Part shown: in pieces, positions 44,255-54,751 of the stretch
Position numbering within the stretch: the first letter of the stretch is position 1
Layout of the letters: every line of letters starts with the position of its first letter
Assembly (NCBI GenBank): GCA_031835245.1
Contig: JAVKOQ010000032.1
Span: 124,001 to 188,000, forward strand
Length of the DNA: 64,000 nucleotides
Origin: Balamuthia mandrillaris
Taxonomy: Eukaryota > Discosea > Longamoebia > Balamuthiidae
Reading direction: 5' to 3'
Translations under genes and position numbers: made by a program
The notes under the pieces: generated by a model
Told to the model about the DNA's origin: nothing
What the model saw: only the letters and a program-made list of their open reading frames with translations
Database searches by the model: none

Positions 44255-45977
44255 ATGTCAGCCGAAAGCGTGGAACGGGAGGTCGTGCTGATGTGCTCTC
44301 TTCTTGCCAGGCAGCAGTGGCAAGGCCATTTGACGCTACGTCACCAACATCCTGCTGGGTATATCATCGAGGTGTTGGTACCGGCCAGAAAGTTGCAGGT
44401 AGTGCAACAGACCATCATTGAGAACTTTGACGACAGGCAGGAGAGAGGCAACGCCCAACAACAACAACAACAAGCAAACATGCCAAGCGACGAAAGAGTC
44501 ATAACCTTGTTCAGCCGTTACGAAGAGGAGTGGGGCGACCTCTCCACGATGGCGTTTTCTGTGGACTTGCTGCTCTGCGCAGACATTCGTTCGCTTTCTC
44601 TTCAGCAGGGATGCAGGGAGCAACCGTTTTCGCCGCATGGGGGCATTTCTGCAGGACGTGGGCCATGTATTCGGCTTTATGGAGAAGACAAAGACTGAGT
44701 TGAGATTTAAAAGCGTAAGCCTGTGGTGGCCTAGCACAAATCAGAATGGTGCGCATTCCCTCAATGATAGAACAGACATCTCTGTTTCTTCTGCTTCCCC
44801 TTGTTCTCCTCCTCCTTCTTCCGTTCCTTGTTCTGTTTCTTCAGCCACTCCACTCTCTACTTCTTCATCCTTTTCAACGGACCGCACACATCGTCGACTC
44901 AACCATCAAAGCTCAGCGCTCACTCCTGCAAGGCAGCATCACAGCGTCACATCTATATCCTCTCCTCCTCTCAGTAGCAGCAATACGAAGGTACGACCAT
45001 CCCAACAATCATCAGTACCCGACTCGTTCAATGTGGAAAAGAGAGCGATAGAGGAACCAACTAATAACACTGGAGATTATAACGGCTATGAAGAGTTCGA
45101 AGAACATGCAAGTGACAATGGCAGCGGCAGCGACGGTGGGAGCGACAATGGCAGCGGCTGTGATGAAGAGGAAGCTAAACAAAGAAAACACAAGGCTGAA
45201 CAACAAAAGAGGGCACTCCTTATAAAACAGAGCAACGGTCTAAAGCGTAGAATCGGCGCAGATACTCGGATGGATATGTCAGACATCTCCAAACCCAAGC
45301 AGAAGAAGAGCAAGCAGAATAGCGAAAAGAGAAGCACCATTGATAAGAAACTGCTTGCAACTTTTGAAGAAAAAGAAGAAGAAAAAGACGAAGAGGAAGA
45401 AGAAGAAGAAGAAGAAGAAGAAGAGGCGAGAAAACAGAGAAAGGAGAGCAAAGTAACGCGCAGGAAAGAGCTGAAGACAAATAACAAGCTGCCTGAGGAG
45501 AACAGACCAACAAATTGTGCAGAAATCTTCCGTCTCGTGCCGAAAACCCAACACAACCATCCCCTTGCCATAACGATCGACAGGTTCCGTTGGTGCTGTG
45601 CCATCTGTTGTATTGAGGAAACAAAGGCCGGCAACGGGCATGAGGCTGTGGTCTGCCATTCCAAAGAGCGAACTCACAGATTCTCAACCCATTTGCTTCG
45701 TTTTCATTCCACAACTATCACAGCTGTTGGATGGGTGATATCCCCAGCGAGCAAAGAAATGGTGGTATGGCGCTGCTCAGAGGGATACGAAGCCTGCTTG
45801 AACACGTCGCAGTTTACGAAGGCTCATTCCATCACCTGGGCGGAGTTGAGGGAGAGCAAAGATTCCTGCCTCCTCCCTGCCTGTCGAAATAGGTGCACAC
45901 GAAGGTCCATAAGGCACGCGCGGGGGGGGGGGGCTCCCATTCTTGTTTTTTTTCGTTGCTTGCAACAAAGGGACTAA
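44255..45977 (+). CDS. Unrecognised acidic Ser-rich protein with apparent frame break
   Basis: ATG 44255 (MSAESVEREVVLMCSLLARQ) opens a frame to about 44580; the protein then continues best in the +2 frame (FSRDAGSNRFRRMGAFLQDV, GHVFGFMEKTKTELRF) to 45977. Only introns of 45 nt or less would bridge the two frames, shorter than any other here, so a one-base error, a frameshift or an unusually short intron is likely between 44555 and 44620. A Ser-rich linker follows (44780-45000), then acidic and Lys-rich low complexity with an E-run (45370-45425). Near the C-terminus is a Cys/His cluster (WCCAICCIEE, EAVVCHSKERTHRF, LLRFH) suggestive of a zinc-binding fold. Poly-G at 45919-45931 lies close to the end, so the last residues may also be affected by an indel. 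Confidence 0.5.
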
Positions 45978-46388
45978 GACCAATATCTAGATATTCCCCC
46001 ATAGCGTTGCGAAGAACATTACACAAGCCAAGGAGAGGGGGTGGCCTGAGTTATGCCGTTTATTGCTGTATGATTGTTTTGATTGTTCATTGGCTAAAAA
46101 TTTTTGATAAAGAATCTGGCGGATTTTCTATAGAAAACCCATCGAAAATGGTCTTAAAATGATCAATTTTTAGAAGACCAAGCCCCTCATCCCTCTCCGC
46201 AAATCATGTCCGCTCTTTGCCTCTGTTGATAATCCTGGAGCAGCTGGACACTTTTTGGCCCTTTTCGATGCACAACGGTTGGCAACATAAAAGCACACAA
46301 TAAAGCCAACCAACAAAATAAAATAGAACACTAGAAGGAAGCAGAGCACACAAGAGTGGAGGGGGAAGCGGCCAACCAACAACAAACC
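45978..46388. other. Intergenic, nothing recognised
   Basis: About 410 AT-rich bases between the unrecognised acidic protein and the CBS gene. No repeats or coding signal seen. Confidence 0.4.
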
Positions 46389-47807
46389 ATGCACAGCATA
46401 AAGGAGTTCCTCAGCACACAGACCTTGCAGCACATGAAGGAGATCGAGCAGCAAAAGCTCGTGGTGCTGCCCAGCTCCATGATGATCGAAAAGGCTTTTG
46501 ACGTACGCTAACGCTTCCCCCTTTTGTTTTGCTTCTCTCTCTCTCATTTAACTATTTTCTTCTTCTTCTTCTTCTTCTTCTTCTTTCTGGTTCTTTCTTC
46601 TGCTAATGTTTTTTTTTCTGCTGCTGCTGCTGCTGCTGGGTAACAGAAATTGATGGAAGAGCACATCCTTTGCGCTCCAGTGGCGAACGAGGAGGGCCGA
46701 GTGTTGGGCCTTGTGGACGTGAAAGACTTTGTGGAGTACATTCTGCTCATCTATGGCAAAAGCACGCGCAGCGTTCAAGAACTGGAGTTGGACGCTGAGT
46801 TTAGCGTGAAGAACATCAAGAGTATATGCCTTCTGTTTTTTGTGTGTGTGTGCTTGCTCACTTTTCAGTGCGCCACTAACGAACTCTGCTTTGCTATTCG
46901 TTTTTGAATCTAATAGACTTGTCGCTGCGCAACCCGCTGTTAAACATTGGCATCGACGCTCCTCTTATTACCGTTTTGGAGGTAGGCAGCTTGCTTTGAT
47001 TTATCCTCTTCGTCTTCGTTCTCTTGTCATGCTTCTTTCTTCTCTCATGCTTCCACCTTTTTCCGTCTTCCTTCGTTCCCTCTTCGCATCTGCTTACACA
47101 TGTGGTTTGTTCGCAGTTATTCCAATCAGGCATACACCGATTGGCTGTTTCGGATGGAGACATCAACAATATCACGCACATGGTATCCCAAGGCTCTGTG
47201 ATAAGCTTCCTTCTGGACCATGTACCTTTTCCTCCCATTTCTTGCTTTTCTTCGACCCTCCTTTTCTTTTCTCCTGTTCTCTGTTCCTTTTCTCCGTTCT
47301 CACTTTCTCCGTTTTGCAAAACAGCTCGACCGATTGGGAGATTATGCCCAAAAGGCTATAAGCGCGCTTCCTCACTTTGGCACAAAAGCACAGCCTGTAC
47401 AAGAGAACATATCCGTGTTGAGCGCCTTTGAGTTCATCCACAAACACAAGTTTCACGGAACAGCTATCGTCTCCAAGCAAGGAGAGTTGGTTGGCAGCAT
47501 CAGTGTTACCGACCTCAAATACGCCGCTGACAACATTGAACGTTTGGAAGTGCCGCTTTGTGAGTTTTGGGAGAAGGAAGAGTGGGAGAGAAGAAAAGAG
47601 CATCTGCTGACGTGCACGGAGGATGATACTTTTGGAGAGGTGGTGAGAAAGCTGAAGGAAGGCAGAGTGCACCGACTTTTTGTGGTGGAGAAGGAGAGCT
47701 TCCGACCGCTGAGAGTAATCAGCTTGACGGACGTGATGAGGGCTGTGTTGGCCTTTGCGGAGGAAGAAGAGCAAGCCAAAAGAAGGAACGAGGAAGGAGA
47801 AGAATGA
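46389..47807 (+). CDS. Four-CBS-domain protein (AMPK gamma-like)
   Basis: Adenine-nucleotide sensor candidate. ATG 46389 (MHSIKEFLSTQTLQHMKEIE). Four CBS motifs in two Bateman pairs: ILCAPVANEEGRVLGLVDVK (1), SGIHRLAVSDGD with ITHMVSQGSVISFL (2), HGTAIVSKQGELVGSISVTD (3), GRVHRLFVVEKESFRPLRVI with SLTDVMRAVL (4). The HRL-x-V pattern in CBS 2 and 4 is the hallmark of AMPK gamma and its plant CBS relatives. About five exons, with an intron CTT run at 46557-46584 and a CTG-type run at 46619-46638. It ends with an acidic tail and a TGA at 47807. No kinase-interacting extension or carbohydrate-binding module is present, so assignment to an AMPK complex is inference. Confidence 0.83.
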
Positions 47808-48212
47808 AGCTTCATGAGAGAGTCTGTTATTGAAAAAAAAAATCGCAATTTTTCTTTTTTGCTTTGGCAAACTGTGAATGTTGTTAGCCCAAAGGGCAAC
47901 CATTCTAACAACCGATCAGAAAGAAGACGAGGTCCACCTCCCTTCTTGCTGCTTTGTCGTTTTTTCTTTCTGTCTTTGCTCCTTTCGTAAAAGAGTCGCT
48001 GCAGTCGACACAAATTCAAACAAACCAATAGGAGAATAAATAATGATCTAATATTGATCAGATCCTTCTCTGATTGGACCAAAATATCCCGAAGCTCCTC
48101 GGCGAAATATTTATTTTCTCCGTTGAAGAAAAAAAAGAAATATAATATAATTTTGTTTGGTTGCGGGTATTGAGGAGGGGAAGAAGGAGGAGAAGAAAAG
48201 AGAACCACAAAG
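47808..48212. other. Intergenic between CBS and ALDH genes
   Basis: About 405 bases; one GTCGAC at 48004. AT-rich and otherwise featureless. Confidence 0.4.
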
Positions 48213-50123
48213 ATGGACGCCAGCAACAGCGCTTCTACCATCGTGCAGTCCTTGAGGACCACGTTTCGCGAAGGCAAGACCCTTCCTTTGGCCTGGCGCA
48301 GAGAGCAGCTCTCCGCTTTGATCTCCTTGCTCACCGAGAACAAAGAGCAGGTCTTTTTTATTTTTTAATACCACCCCTTTTTCTTTTCCATCTTTTTCTC
48401 ACCGCTTCGATCAATCCAAAAAAGATTATGGAGGCCTTGAAGGAGGACCTAAGGCAAACCATCCTCCTCGCCGAGTCCGAGGTGGATATACCCATGAAAG
48501 AGGCCAAATTGGCCCTCTCCAAGCTGGACGAGTGGACCAAGCCTGAGCCCGTCTCGGTGCCCTTGCTCGTCAAACCTGGCAGCGGCTATATCGCCAAAGA
48601 CCCGCTTGGCGTCGTTCTCATCATTTCTCCTGTAACTCTCCTCCCTCTCTTTCCTCTGCTTCTCTCGTTCTAGTGCATTCTTCTCTCTTCTCTTTCCAGT
48701 CTCGTCTCTCTCCCTCTCGCGTTTCTATACTTCTCTCTCTGTCTTTCTCATGTCTTTCTTATGTTTAAAAGTGGAACTATCCTATCTCGTTGCTGTTGAA
48801 GCCATTGGTCGGTGCCATCGCTGCCGGCAATTGTGTTGTGCTGAAGCCCTCCGAAGTCAGCGCCGCCTGTTCCAATGTCCTCGCTAACCTCCTTACCAAG
48901 TACTTCCATCTCTCATGCTCTATTCTTTATTTTCCCATATTCTTACATTACCTCTCACCTTTCTTTCTTTCTTCAAAAAGATACATGGACCAGGACTGTA
49001 TCAGAGTGGTAGAAGGAGGCGTCTCTGAAACAACCGCTCTGTTGAAGCAAAAGTGGGATCACATCTTCTACACTGGCAATGGACACGTCGGTCGCATTGT
49101 CATGAAAGCAGCATCAGAGCACCTCACCCCCGTTACCCTTGAGCTCGGCGGCAAGAGCCCTGTCGTTATCGACGAACACGTCAACCTCGAAGTTGCTGCC
49201 CGCCGTCTTTGCTGGTATTGTGTTTTGTCTTTGACGTCTTGTATTTGTAGTTTGCTCTTTTTTTCTTTTTCATATCTGTGACACTGAAACGTTAAAATGA
49301 AACTTACGTATAATATACAAGGGCCAAGTTCGCGATGAACGTAGGCCAAACCTGCGTCGCTCCTGACTACATCCTTGTCACCAAGTCCATGGAGAAGCCC
49401 CTCCTGCAACAGCTGGCCAAGACTCTGCACGAGTTCTACGGAGAGGACGTGCGCTCCAGCGAGGACTACTCCCGCATGATCAACCAGCGGCACTGCCAAC
49501 GTGTGGCTGACCTCTTTAAGGACCGCGAGGACGTCCGTGTCCACTACGGCGGTGACGTCGACGTGGGGGAGCGCTTCATCGCTCCCACCATCCTGACGGA
49601 CATTCAGGACCCCTCCTCCTGTCCTGTCATGCAAGAGGAGATCTTTGGACCTGTGCTGCCGGTGATCCCCGTGGAGAGCGTGGATGAGGCCATCGAGTTT
49701 ATCAACCAGAGGGACAAGCCCCTGGCCCTCTACGTCTTCTCCAACGACCGCAACACGCAACAGAAGGTGTTGGAGAGGACGAGCAGTGGCGGTGCGGCCA
49801 TCAACGAGGCTGTGCTGCACGTGGTCTGCCCCAACCTGCCCTTTGGCGGCGTGGGACCCAGCGGCATGGGCGCCTACAACGGCAGGAAGACCTTTGACAC
49901 CTTCACCCACAGGAAGAGCGTGTTGGCCCGCCCGACCTGGTCCGATCCTTCCATTCGCTACCCGCCCTTCACTCCCAGCAAGATCGCCTGGCTGAAGCGG
50001 CTGCAAGGGGATGGTCTGTTGAGTGGCAAGAAGTTGCTGTTGGTGGTTGCTTTGCTGGCAGCTCCTGCTGTGGCTTTGTTTGTGCACCGCTATATGAATG
50101 CCACTTCCGCTGCTCGCCTTTAA
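48213..50123 (+). CDS. ALDH3-type fatty aldehyde dehydrogenase, membrane-anchored
   Basis: Oxidises medium- and long-chain aldehydes to acids with NAD(P). ATG 48213 ([20 protein letters not shown]). Family order is intact: [47 protein letters not shown], catalytic Glu in [11 protein letters not shown], catalytic Cys in [38 protein letters not shown]. The C-terminus ends in a single hydrophobic helix ([20 protein letters not shown]), like the tail anchor of animal ALDH3A2, implying an endoplasmic-reticulum or peroxisomal membrane position. Introns near 48351-48423, 48630-48770, 48900-48980 and 49215-49321. The last exon of about 800 bases is unusually GC-rich for the window. Confidence 0.92.
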
Positions 50124-50466
50124 TCATAGACACACATACTTTTTGGTATTGTAATATACGTACCACCTTCACACACTTTTCTTTTGTCCCTTCTTGCCTA
50201 GCTTGAGATGGATGGATACATCTTTCTGGTTTGTCGAAATGCTGGCGGCGAAGAAGGAGGGCAGAACGGGATAATAGCCTCTTGCATTACGTTTGTGTCG
50301 ACATGAGGCAATAATATTAACGGAATCTTAAGGAAATTCCGAAATGATAATCAAAAAAAGGAAAAACGTTCCCGGTTCGACTCTGACCTGACACAAGAAT
50401 AGTTTTACTAGGAAAATTTTTTTCTCCTTTTCATTTTCGTCGACAGTGCAGTAACAGACAACCACC
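50124..50466. other. Intergenic with two GTCGAC sites
   Basis: GTCGAC at 50297 and at 50439, the latter 23 bases before the asparaginase start. A short inverted CGGAAT/ATTCCG pair lies near 50320-50342. A GGTTCGA string at 50373 prompted a tRNA check, which failed. Confidence 0.5.
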
Positions 50467-51591
50467 ATGGCAGACAGCAACGGGAACCGACCCCAGAAGG
50501 AGAAGCGTCCAGAGTGGGTGCTGGTCATTCATGGAGGGGCTGGCGCCATTCACCGCGCCCAAATGACGCCCGAGCAAAGGGCCCTCTACCTCGCTGGCCT
50601 TCAACGCGCCCTTGACGCTGGTGCCGCCATTCTTTCCTCCACTCCTTTGGGTTCTTCTTTGGATGCCGTTGTGGCAGCGGTCAAGGTGATGGAGGACGAC
50701 CCCATGTTCAACGCCGGCAAAGGCTCCGTTCTCACCGCCGACCGAACCTTTGAGCTCGATGCCTCCATCATGGAAGGCCGAACCCTGCGGGCAGGAGCTG
50801 TGAGCTGCGTCTCTAATGTCAAGAACCCAGTGGTGCTTGCCAGGAGGGTCATGGAGCGCACGCCTCATGTAATGCTGGTCGGAGGAGGGGCCGAACGGTT
50901 TGCAAAGGAACAGGAGGACGAAGAGCTTGTTCTGCTGGACGACCCGTTCGAGTACTTTCGAACCGAAAGAAGAGAACAACAACTGGACAGGCTGCTTGAA
51001 AAGCAACATCGTCAAGAAGAGGAACAAGAGAGAGAAAACAAAGGCACAACAACAACGGCAACTCTGACAGCTCTCAGCGAAGACTTGTTGGTCAAAAACG
51101 AGAAGACCTCTGCAATGCCTCCATCCTTGGGCACCGTTGGGGCAGTGGCGTTGGATCGTGAAGGAAACCTGGCAGCAGCCACCTCCACCGGAGGCATGAC
51201 CAACAAGCGAGCTGGCAGAGTGGGCGACTCCCCCATCATAGGAGCAGGCACCTACGCCAACAACCGCACCTGCGCCGTATCAGCGACTGGCCATGGGGAG
51301 TGGTTCATGAGAACGGTGGTGGCTCACGAACTCAGCGCCAGAATGCAGCATGGAGGAGAGGGCTTGGAGGCGGCTGCCGAGGAGTTGGTCATGAGGGATT
51401 TGAAGGAGGCAGGAGGCGAGGGAGGCTTGGTCGCTGTGGACAGCGAAGGGCGGTGGACGTGGCCCTTCAACTCGATGGGCATGTTCAGAGGGGTCATCAC
51501 GTCGGAGGGAGAGAGGAAGGTTGCCATCTACGAAGAGGAGGAAAGCAGAGAGGAGAGCGAAATTGTCGACAAATATAAACAGAAAGAATAA
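50467..51591 (+). CDS. Isoaspartyl peptidase / L-asparaginase (ASRGL1-type)
   Basis: Ntn-hydrolase that self-cleaves to expose a catalytic Thr and hydrolyses asparagine and beta-aspartyl peptides. Intronless, 374 residues. Blocks: VLVIHGGAGAIHR, DPMFNAGKGSVL, ELDASIMEG, VKNPVVLARRVME. The autocleavage site is SLG|TVGAVALDREGN with TSTGGMTNKRAGRVGDSPI and GAGTYANN. Between residues about 155 and 215 an extra Glu/Lys-rich insertion (EREQ-type) sits just ahead of the cleavage site, in the linker that is flexible in relatives. C-terminal tail is acidic. Lack of introns and compact codon use differ from the neighbours. Confidence 0.93.
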   Translation: MADSNGNRPQKEKRPEWVLVIHGGAGAIHRAQMTPEQRALYLAGLQRALDAGAAILSSTPLGSSLDAVVAAVKVMEDDPMFNAGKGSVLTADRTFELDASIMEGRTLRAGAVSCVSNVKNPVVLARRVMERTPHVMLVGGGAERFAKEQEDEELVLLDDPFEYFRTERREQQLDRLLEKQHRQEEEQERENKGTTTTATLTALSEDLLVKNEKTSAMPPSLGTVGAVALDREGNLAAATSTGGMTNKRAGRVGDSPIIGAGTYANNRTCAVSATGHGEWFMRTVVAHELSARMQHGGEGLEAAAEELVMRDLKEAGGEGGLVAVDSEGRWTWPFNSMGMFRGVITSEGERKVAIYEEEESREESEIVDKYKQKE

Positions 51592-51810
51592 TCGTCGATT
51601 AAATTAAATTAGTCGACAAATAAATACTTTAAAAGGAAATTATTCATATTAAATCGTCGACGAAAACGATAAAGCAATACAGCAAGGTAACGGTCGCGCA
51701 CATAAAGCAAGAAGAACGAAACCCCGTGAACTCAGTTGCGGTATGGTGAACGTTGCGGTTTGAATGCCATTCCTCCGACCACAGCCACAACGATAACACA
51801 AGACAAAGCC
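51592..51810. other. AT-rich spacer with GTCGAC sites
   Basis: GTCGAC at 51565 (in the last codons of the preceding gene), 51612 and 51656, embedded in ATTAAAT-rich sequence. Confidence 0.5.
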
Positions 51811-53491
51811 ATGTCAACAGCGGAAGAACAGAAAACCGCGAAAGAAGAACGAGCAACCGCAGGGTGTACGTACAACGAAGACGAGGAAGTGGAGGACCGA
51901 CCAGGACAACAGAAGGGTACTTTGCCGGCCGGTGGGCCAAAGCAACGTTTAGCATTGCCGTCCATACTCGTCTCCAACGAAGAACAAGAGGATGGGCCCT
52001 CCTCTCCGCTCGTCGGCTCCAGCAAAGCGCGCCAGTCGGCCCGTCGCCTAAAGAACGAACGGCGCTTGAGCCTCCTTCTCAGCCGCGAGGAGAAGTTCCA
52101 GCAGATCAAAGCCAGAACGGCCGCCATCGAGCGCTCCATGGACACGCTGCAGGAGGAGCTGCTGAGAACGGGCTTGGAGCAAGGGGAGGTCGAGAGCGAG
52201 ACGCTGCGGGAGAGGAAGAAGGAGTTTGAGCGGCTAAGGAGTTCGGCGTTGGAGGAGAAGGATGCCAAGATTGTGGAACTGAGAGAGACGTTGCGGCAGC
52301 GGCTGAAGGCCGAGGAGGAGGCCAAGCTCTTGCACGAAAACGAGGTCAAGAAGTTGAACATAGAGCTGGATGAAGTGGAGAGACAGGTATTCTTTCCACC
52401 TCTTGTGTTGTTTCTTTCTTCTTCTCCTATCTTTTTTTCTCTCTCCATTTCGTTTGCTCTGATGCTTTTTGCAAACCTAGGGAATGAGAGAGATAAGAAG
52501 GTTGAAAGCACAATTGGAGAGAGCGGAGAAGGAGAAGGAGATGATGGCCAAAGCGTTGATGCTGAAAACGAAGGAAGCTAGCGGACTTCGGGACAGGAAC
52601 AAAGAGTTGGAACAAGTCAACGTTATGGTTGAAAAGGTTCGTCTTATACTTTTTCTTTCTCTCCTCCTTCACGAAAACGACTGACTTTATTGGCCTTTCC
52701 ATAAGAACATGATTTCTTCTTCCGTTCTTCCTTCTGCTTCTTCATCCTCATTCATCACGGAAGAAATGATGGACAATAATGTCCAACGATATAAAGAAAA
52801 GCTGGAGGAGGCGAATCGTTTAAGAGCAGAAATAGAGAAAGAAAGAGACGAGTTGGAGGACCAACTGATGGCATTGCGTTTCCAACTGGAAGATGAACAA
52901 AGGAAGCTAAAAGTGGTTCAAAACGAGAAGAAAGAATTGAGCGAGCACATAGCAGAAATGGAGTTGGAGATGTCGAAAGGAACACAACGACTAAACGATA
53001 TGAGAAAAGTATTCGAGGAACAGAAAACGAAAATAAGTTATCAACAAGACGCTAGCTTTAAAGAAAGACGGCCAGAGGGACAAAACAAAACAAACGACGA
53101 AGAGGACACAAAGAAAGAAAAAGGCAAAGAAAAAGTGGAGGAAGAAATAGAAGACGAAACAGAGATGTTACGAGAGAAAGTGAGGACGTTGGAACGAGCA
53201 TTACACGAAAAAGAGAACGAGCTGCAACAAATGAAAAACGGAGACATTCCTTTAGACCTCTTCAAAGATGCAAAGGAGGAAGGTGAAAGCGTGCAGCTAC
53301 ACCGACTGACCCGATCGTTTTTGTTGTTGCTGCATCAACGAAAGGAGGAACAACTTAAGTTTAGGTTTGTGGACGTAAGGTTGTTTCGTTTGCACGTTTT
53401 GGTGTGGGTGCTTTTGGTTTTGTACGTTTCCGCTTGGTTGTTCATGCGGAGCAACCGGCTTTATATTTCCTCCTTTCTTCCTCCTTCTTGA
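51811..53491 (+). CDS. Tail-anchored coiled-coil protein
   Basis: ATG 51811 (MSTAEEQKTAKEERATAG) is the first in-frame ATG. Residues about 70 onward are continuous coiled coil (KFQQIKARTAAIERSMDTLQ, RLKAEEEAKLLHENEVKKLN, RYKEKLEEANRLRAEIEKER), interrupted by an acidic/Lys-rich stretch near 53090-53160. It ends with one membrane helix (LHVLVWVLLVLYVSAWLFM) and 15 luminal residues. Topology is that of Golgi tethers of the golgin/giantin class, but no GRIP or RINT signature is visible, so only the architecture is supported. Three exons; introns near 52387-52480 and 52637-52706. Confidence 0.72.
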
Positions 53492-53842
53492 CACATAGGA
53501 ATGTAATAAAGTTATTTTCTGTTACAACGATAAAAAGAAGAATAAGCAACAAGAAAAGAAGAAGAAGAAGATGAAGAAGAAGAAGAAAAAGAACAAGAAG
53601 ATAAGCAGTACAAGCCTATCAAGAAGATGTTGAATAGTGTATAGGGGAAAAAAATTTATTTATGACAATTGAATAAAAGAACTAAAAACATTAAAAAACA
53701 AAAAAATAAAGCGTTGCTTGTTTTTTTCCCAAAGAGTGTTCTCTCGTTCTTGTTTTGTTAATGGTTTTTCTGTTGTTTATCTCATCGTGTCTATCCAAAA
53801 CGATAGAGAGGAAAAAAAAAAGGTTGCATGGTGTTTGTTTGT
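53492..53842. other. Convergent intergenic region, A-rich
   Basis: GAA-rich run at about 53535-53600 (reads CTT on the minus strand) and poly-A/T stretches, consistent with the 3' ends of two convergent genes. Nothing coding. Confidence 0.5.
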
Positions 53843-54751
53843 TTAGAACAAAGCAGCCAACAAGGGTTGCAAAGAAGCGGCAGAAGAAGTACTTTGGTCG
53901 TTGGATGCGCTTCCGCTCAGGTTTCCTCCGTCGGTGCTTCCAACAGAGCTGCTCTCATCCGTGGAGGATCCAGTGCCATCCGTGGCTCCGTCGCTTCCCA
54001 GAGAGGAGGATCCGTCGGTAGCACCATCGCTTCCGTCAGCACCATCGCTTCCGTCGGCAGCTTCAGGGCCAACAGGATCGGACTCAAGGAAGAGCTGAGG
54101 ATCAGTGCCACCGATGATGAAAGCAGTGCCGGCGCCATCCCTCACAGCGATGAGACTCCTGTCAGCGCTGAAGATCTCCTCCAAAGACAAGTCGGAGAAC
54201 TGGAAGGTGAAGGCCTGGGCGTTGGGGGCGGACTGGTAGTTGGTCCTCTGCTGGAAGTTGGCCACGGCGGTCAAGACGGTCTCCTCTCCGTTGAGGACGT
54301 CCATCTGCACCTGCTCCTCACGCACAACGGGGGCGTAGTGCCAGAAGGAGAGCTGGATTTGGCCGGTGCGCTTGGGCGGCATCTGAACGGGCTCCAAGGA
54401 GAGAAGGAAGACGTTGGTGTCGGCAGGAGCGCGGATCTCACCACCAAAGACAATGTAGTTGTAGATGTTCTCTCCGGAGGCGATCACAAAGTTCTCCATG
54501 CGGAAGCTGGTCTCGTTGGAGGCGGGGAACAGGCGGACGGGTTGAGGGCCGCAGGGAACGTTGGCCTGGCTGACCTGGCTGCGTTGGAAGGCCAAGTTGG
54601 TGGCGACCATCACATCGCCCACTCGAATATCGACGGGGGAGCCGTTGGGCAGCAAGTGAATGGACTTGACGATACAGTTATTTTGAGCGTTGACAAAGAG
54701 GAAGGCGGCGAAGAGGCCGAGTAGGAATAAGCTGAATCGTGCTGTGTTCAT
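53843..54751 (-). CDS. Secreted DUF4397-like protein, possibly GPI-anchored
   Basis: Single exon, 302 residues. Signal peptide MNTARFSLFLLGLFAAFLFV-NAQ. Residues about 25-75 match the DUF4397 pattern (IVKSIHLLPNGSPVDIRVGD, MVATNLAFQRSQ, VPCGPQPVRLFPAS), and a second half repeats it more loosely (IQLSFWHYAPVV, VAVRDGAG-type). From residue about 228 a Gly/Ser/Asp repeat (DGSDGADGSDGATDG) forms a stalk, and the end is Ser-rich with a short hydrophobic tail (LQPLLAALF). That would suit a GPI signal, though it is short. Likely a surface or extracellular protein. Third-position GC is high compared with flanking DNA. Confidence 0.78.
   Translation of the reverse strand: MNTARFSLFLLGLFAAFLFVNAQNNCIVKSIHLLPNGSPVDIRVGDVMVATNLAFQRSQVSQANVPCGPQPVRLFPASNETSFRMENFVIASGENIYNYIVFGGEIRAPADTNVFLLSLEPVQMPPKRTGQIQLSFWHYAPVVREEQVQMDVLNGEETVLTAVANFQQRTNYQSAPNAQAFTFQFSDLSLEEIFSADRSLIAVRDGAGTAFIIGGTDPQLFLESDPVGPEAADGSDGADGSDGATDGSSSLGSDGATDGTGSSTDESSSVGSTDGGNLSGSASNDQSTSSAASLQPLLAALF

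Noticed and set aside
46389-47807. IMP dehydrogenase or chloride-channel CBS pair
   Set aside because: There are four CBS motifs and neither a barrel nor membrane segments.
49068-50087. A 339-codon minus-strand frame
   Set aside because: Antisense of the GC-rich last ALDH exon.
50340-50400. Possible tRNA suggested by a GGTTCGA string
   Set aside because: No acceptor stem, anticodon arm or D-arm can be folded around it.
53828-54724. A 298-codon plus-strand frame opposite the DUF4397-like gene
   Set aside because: The minus strand has a signal peptide, family motifs and stalk; the plus frame is GC-rich antisense.
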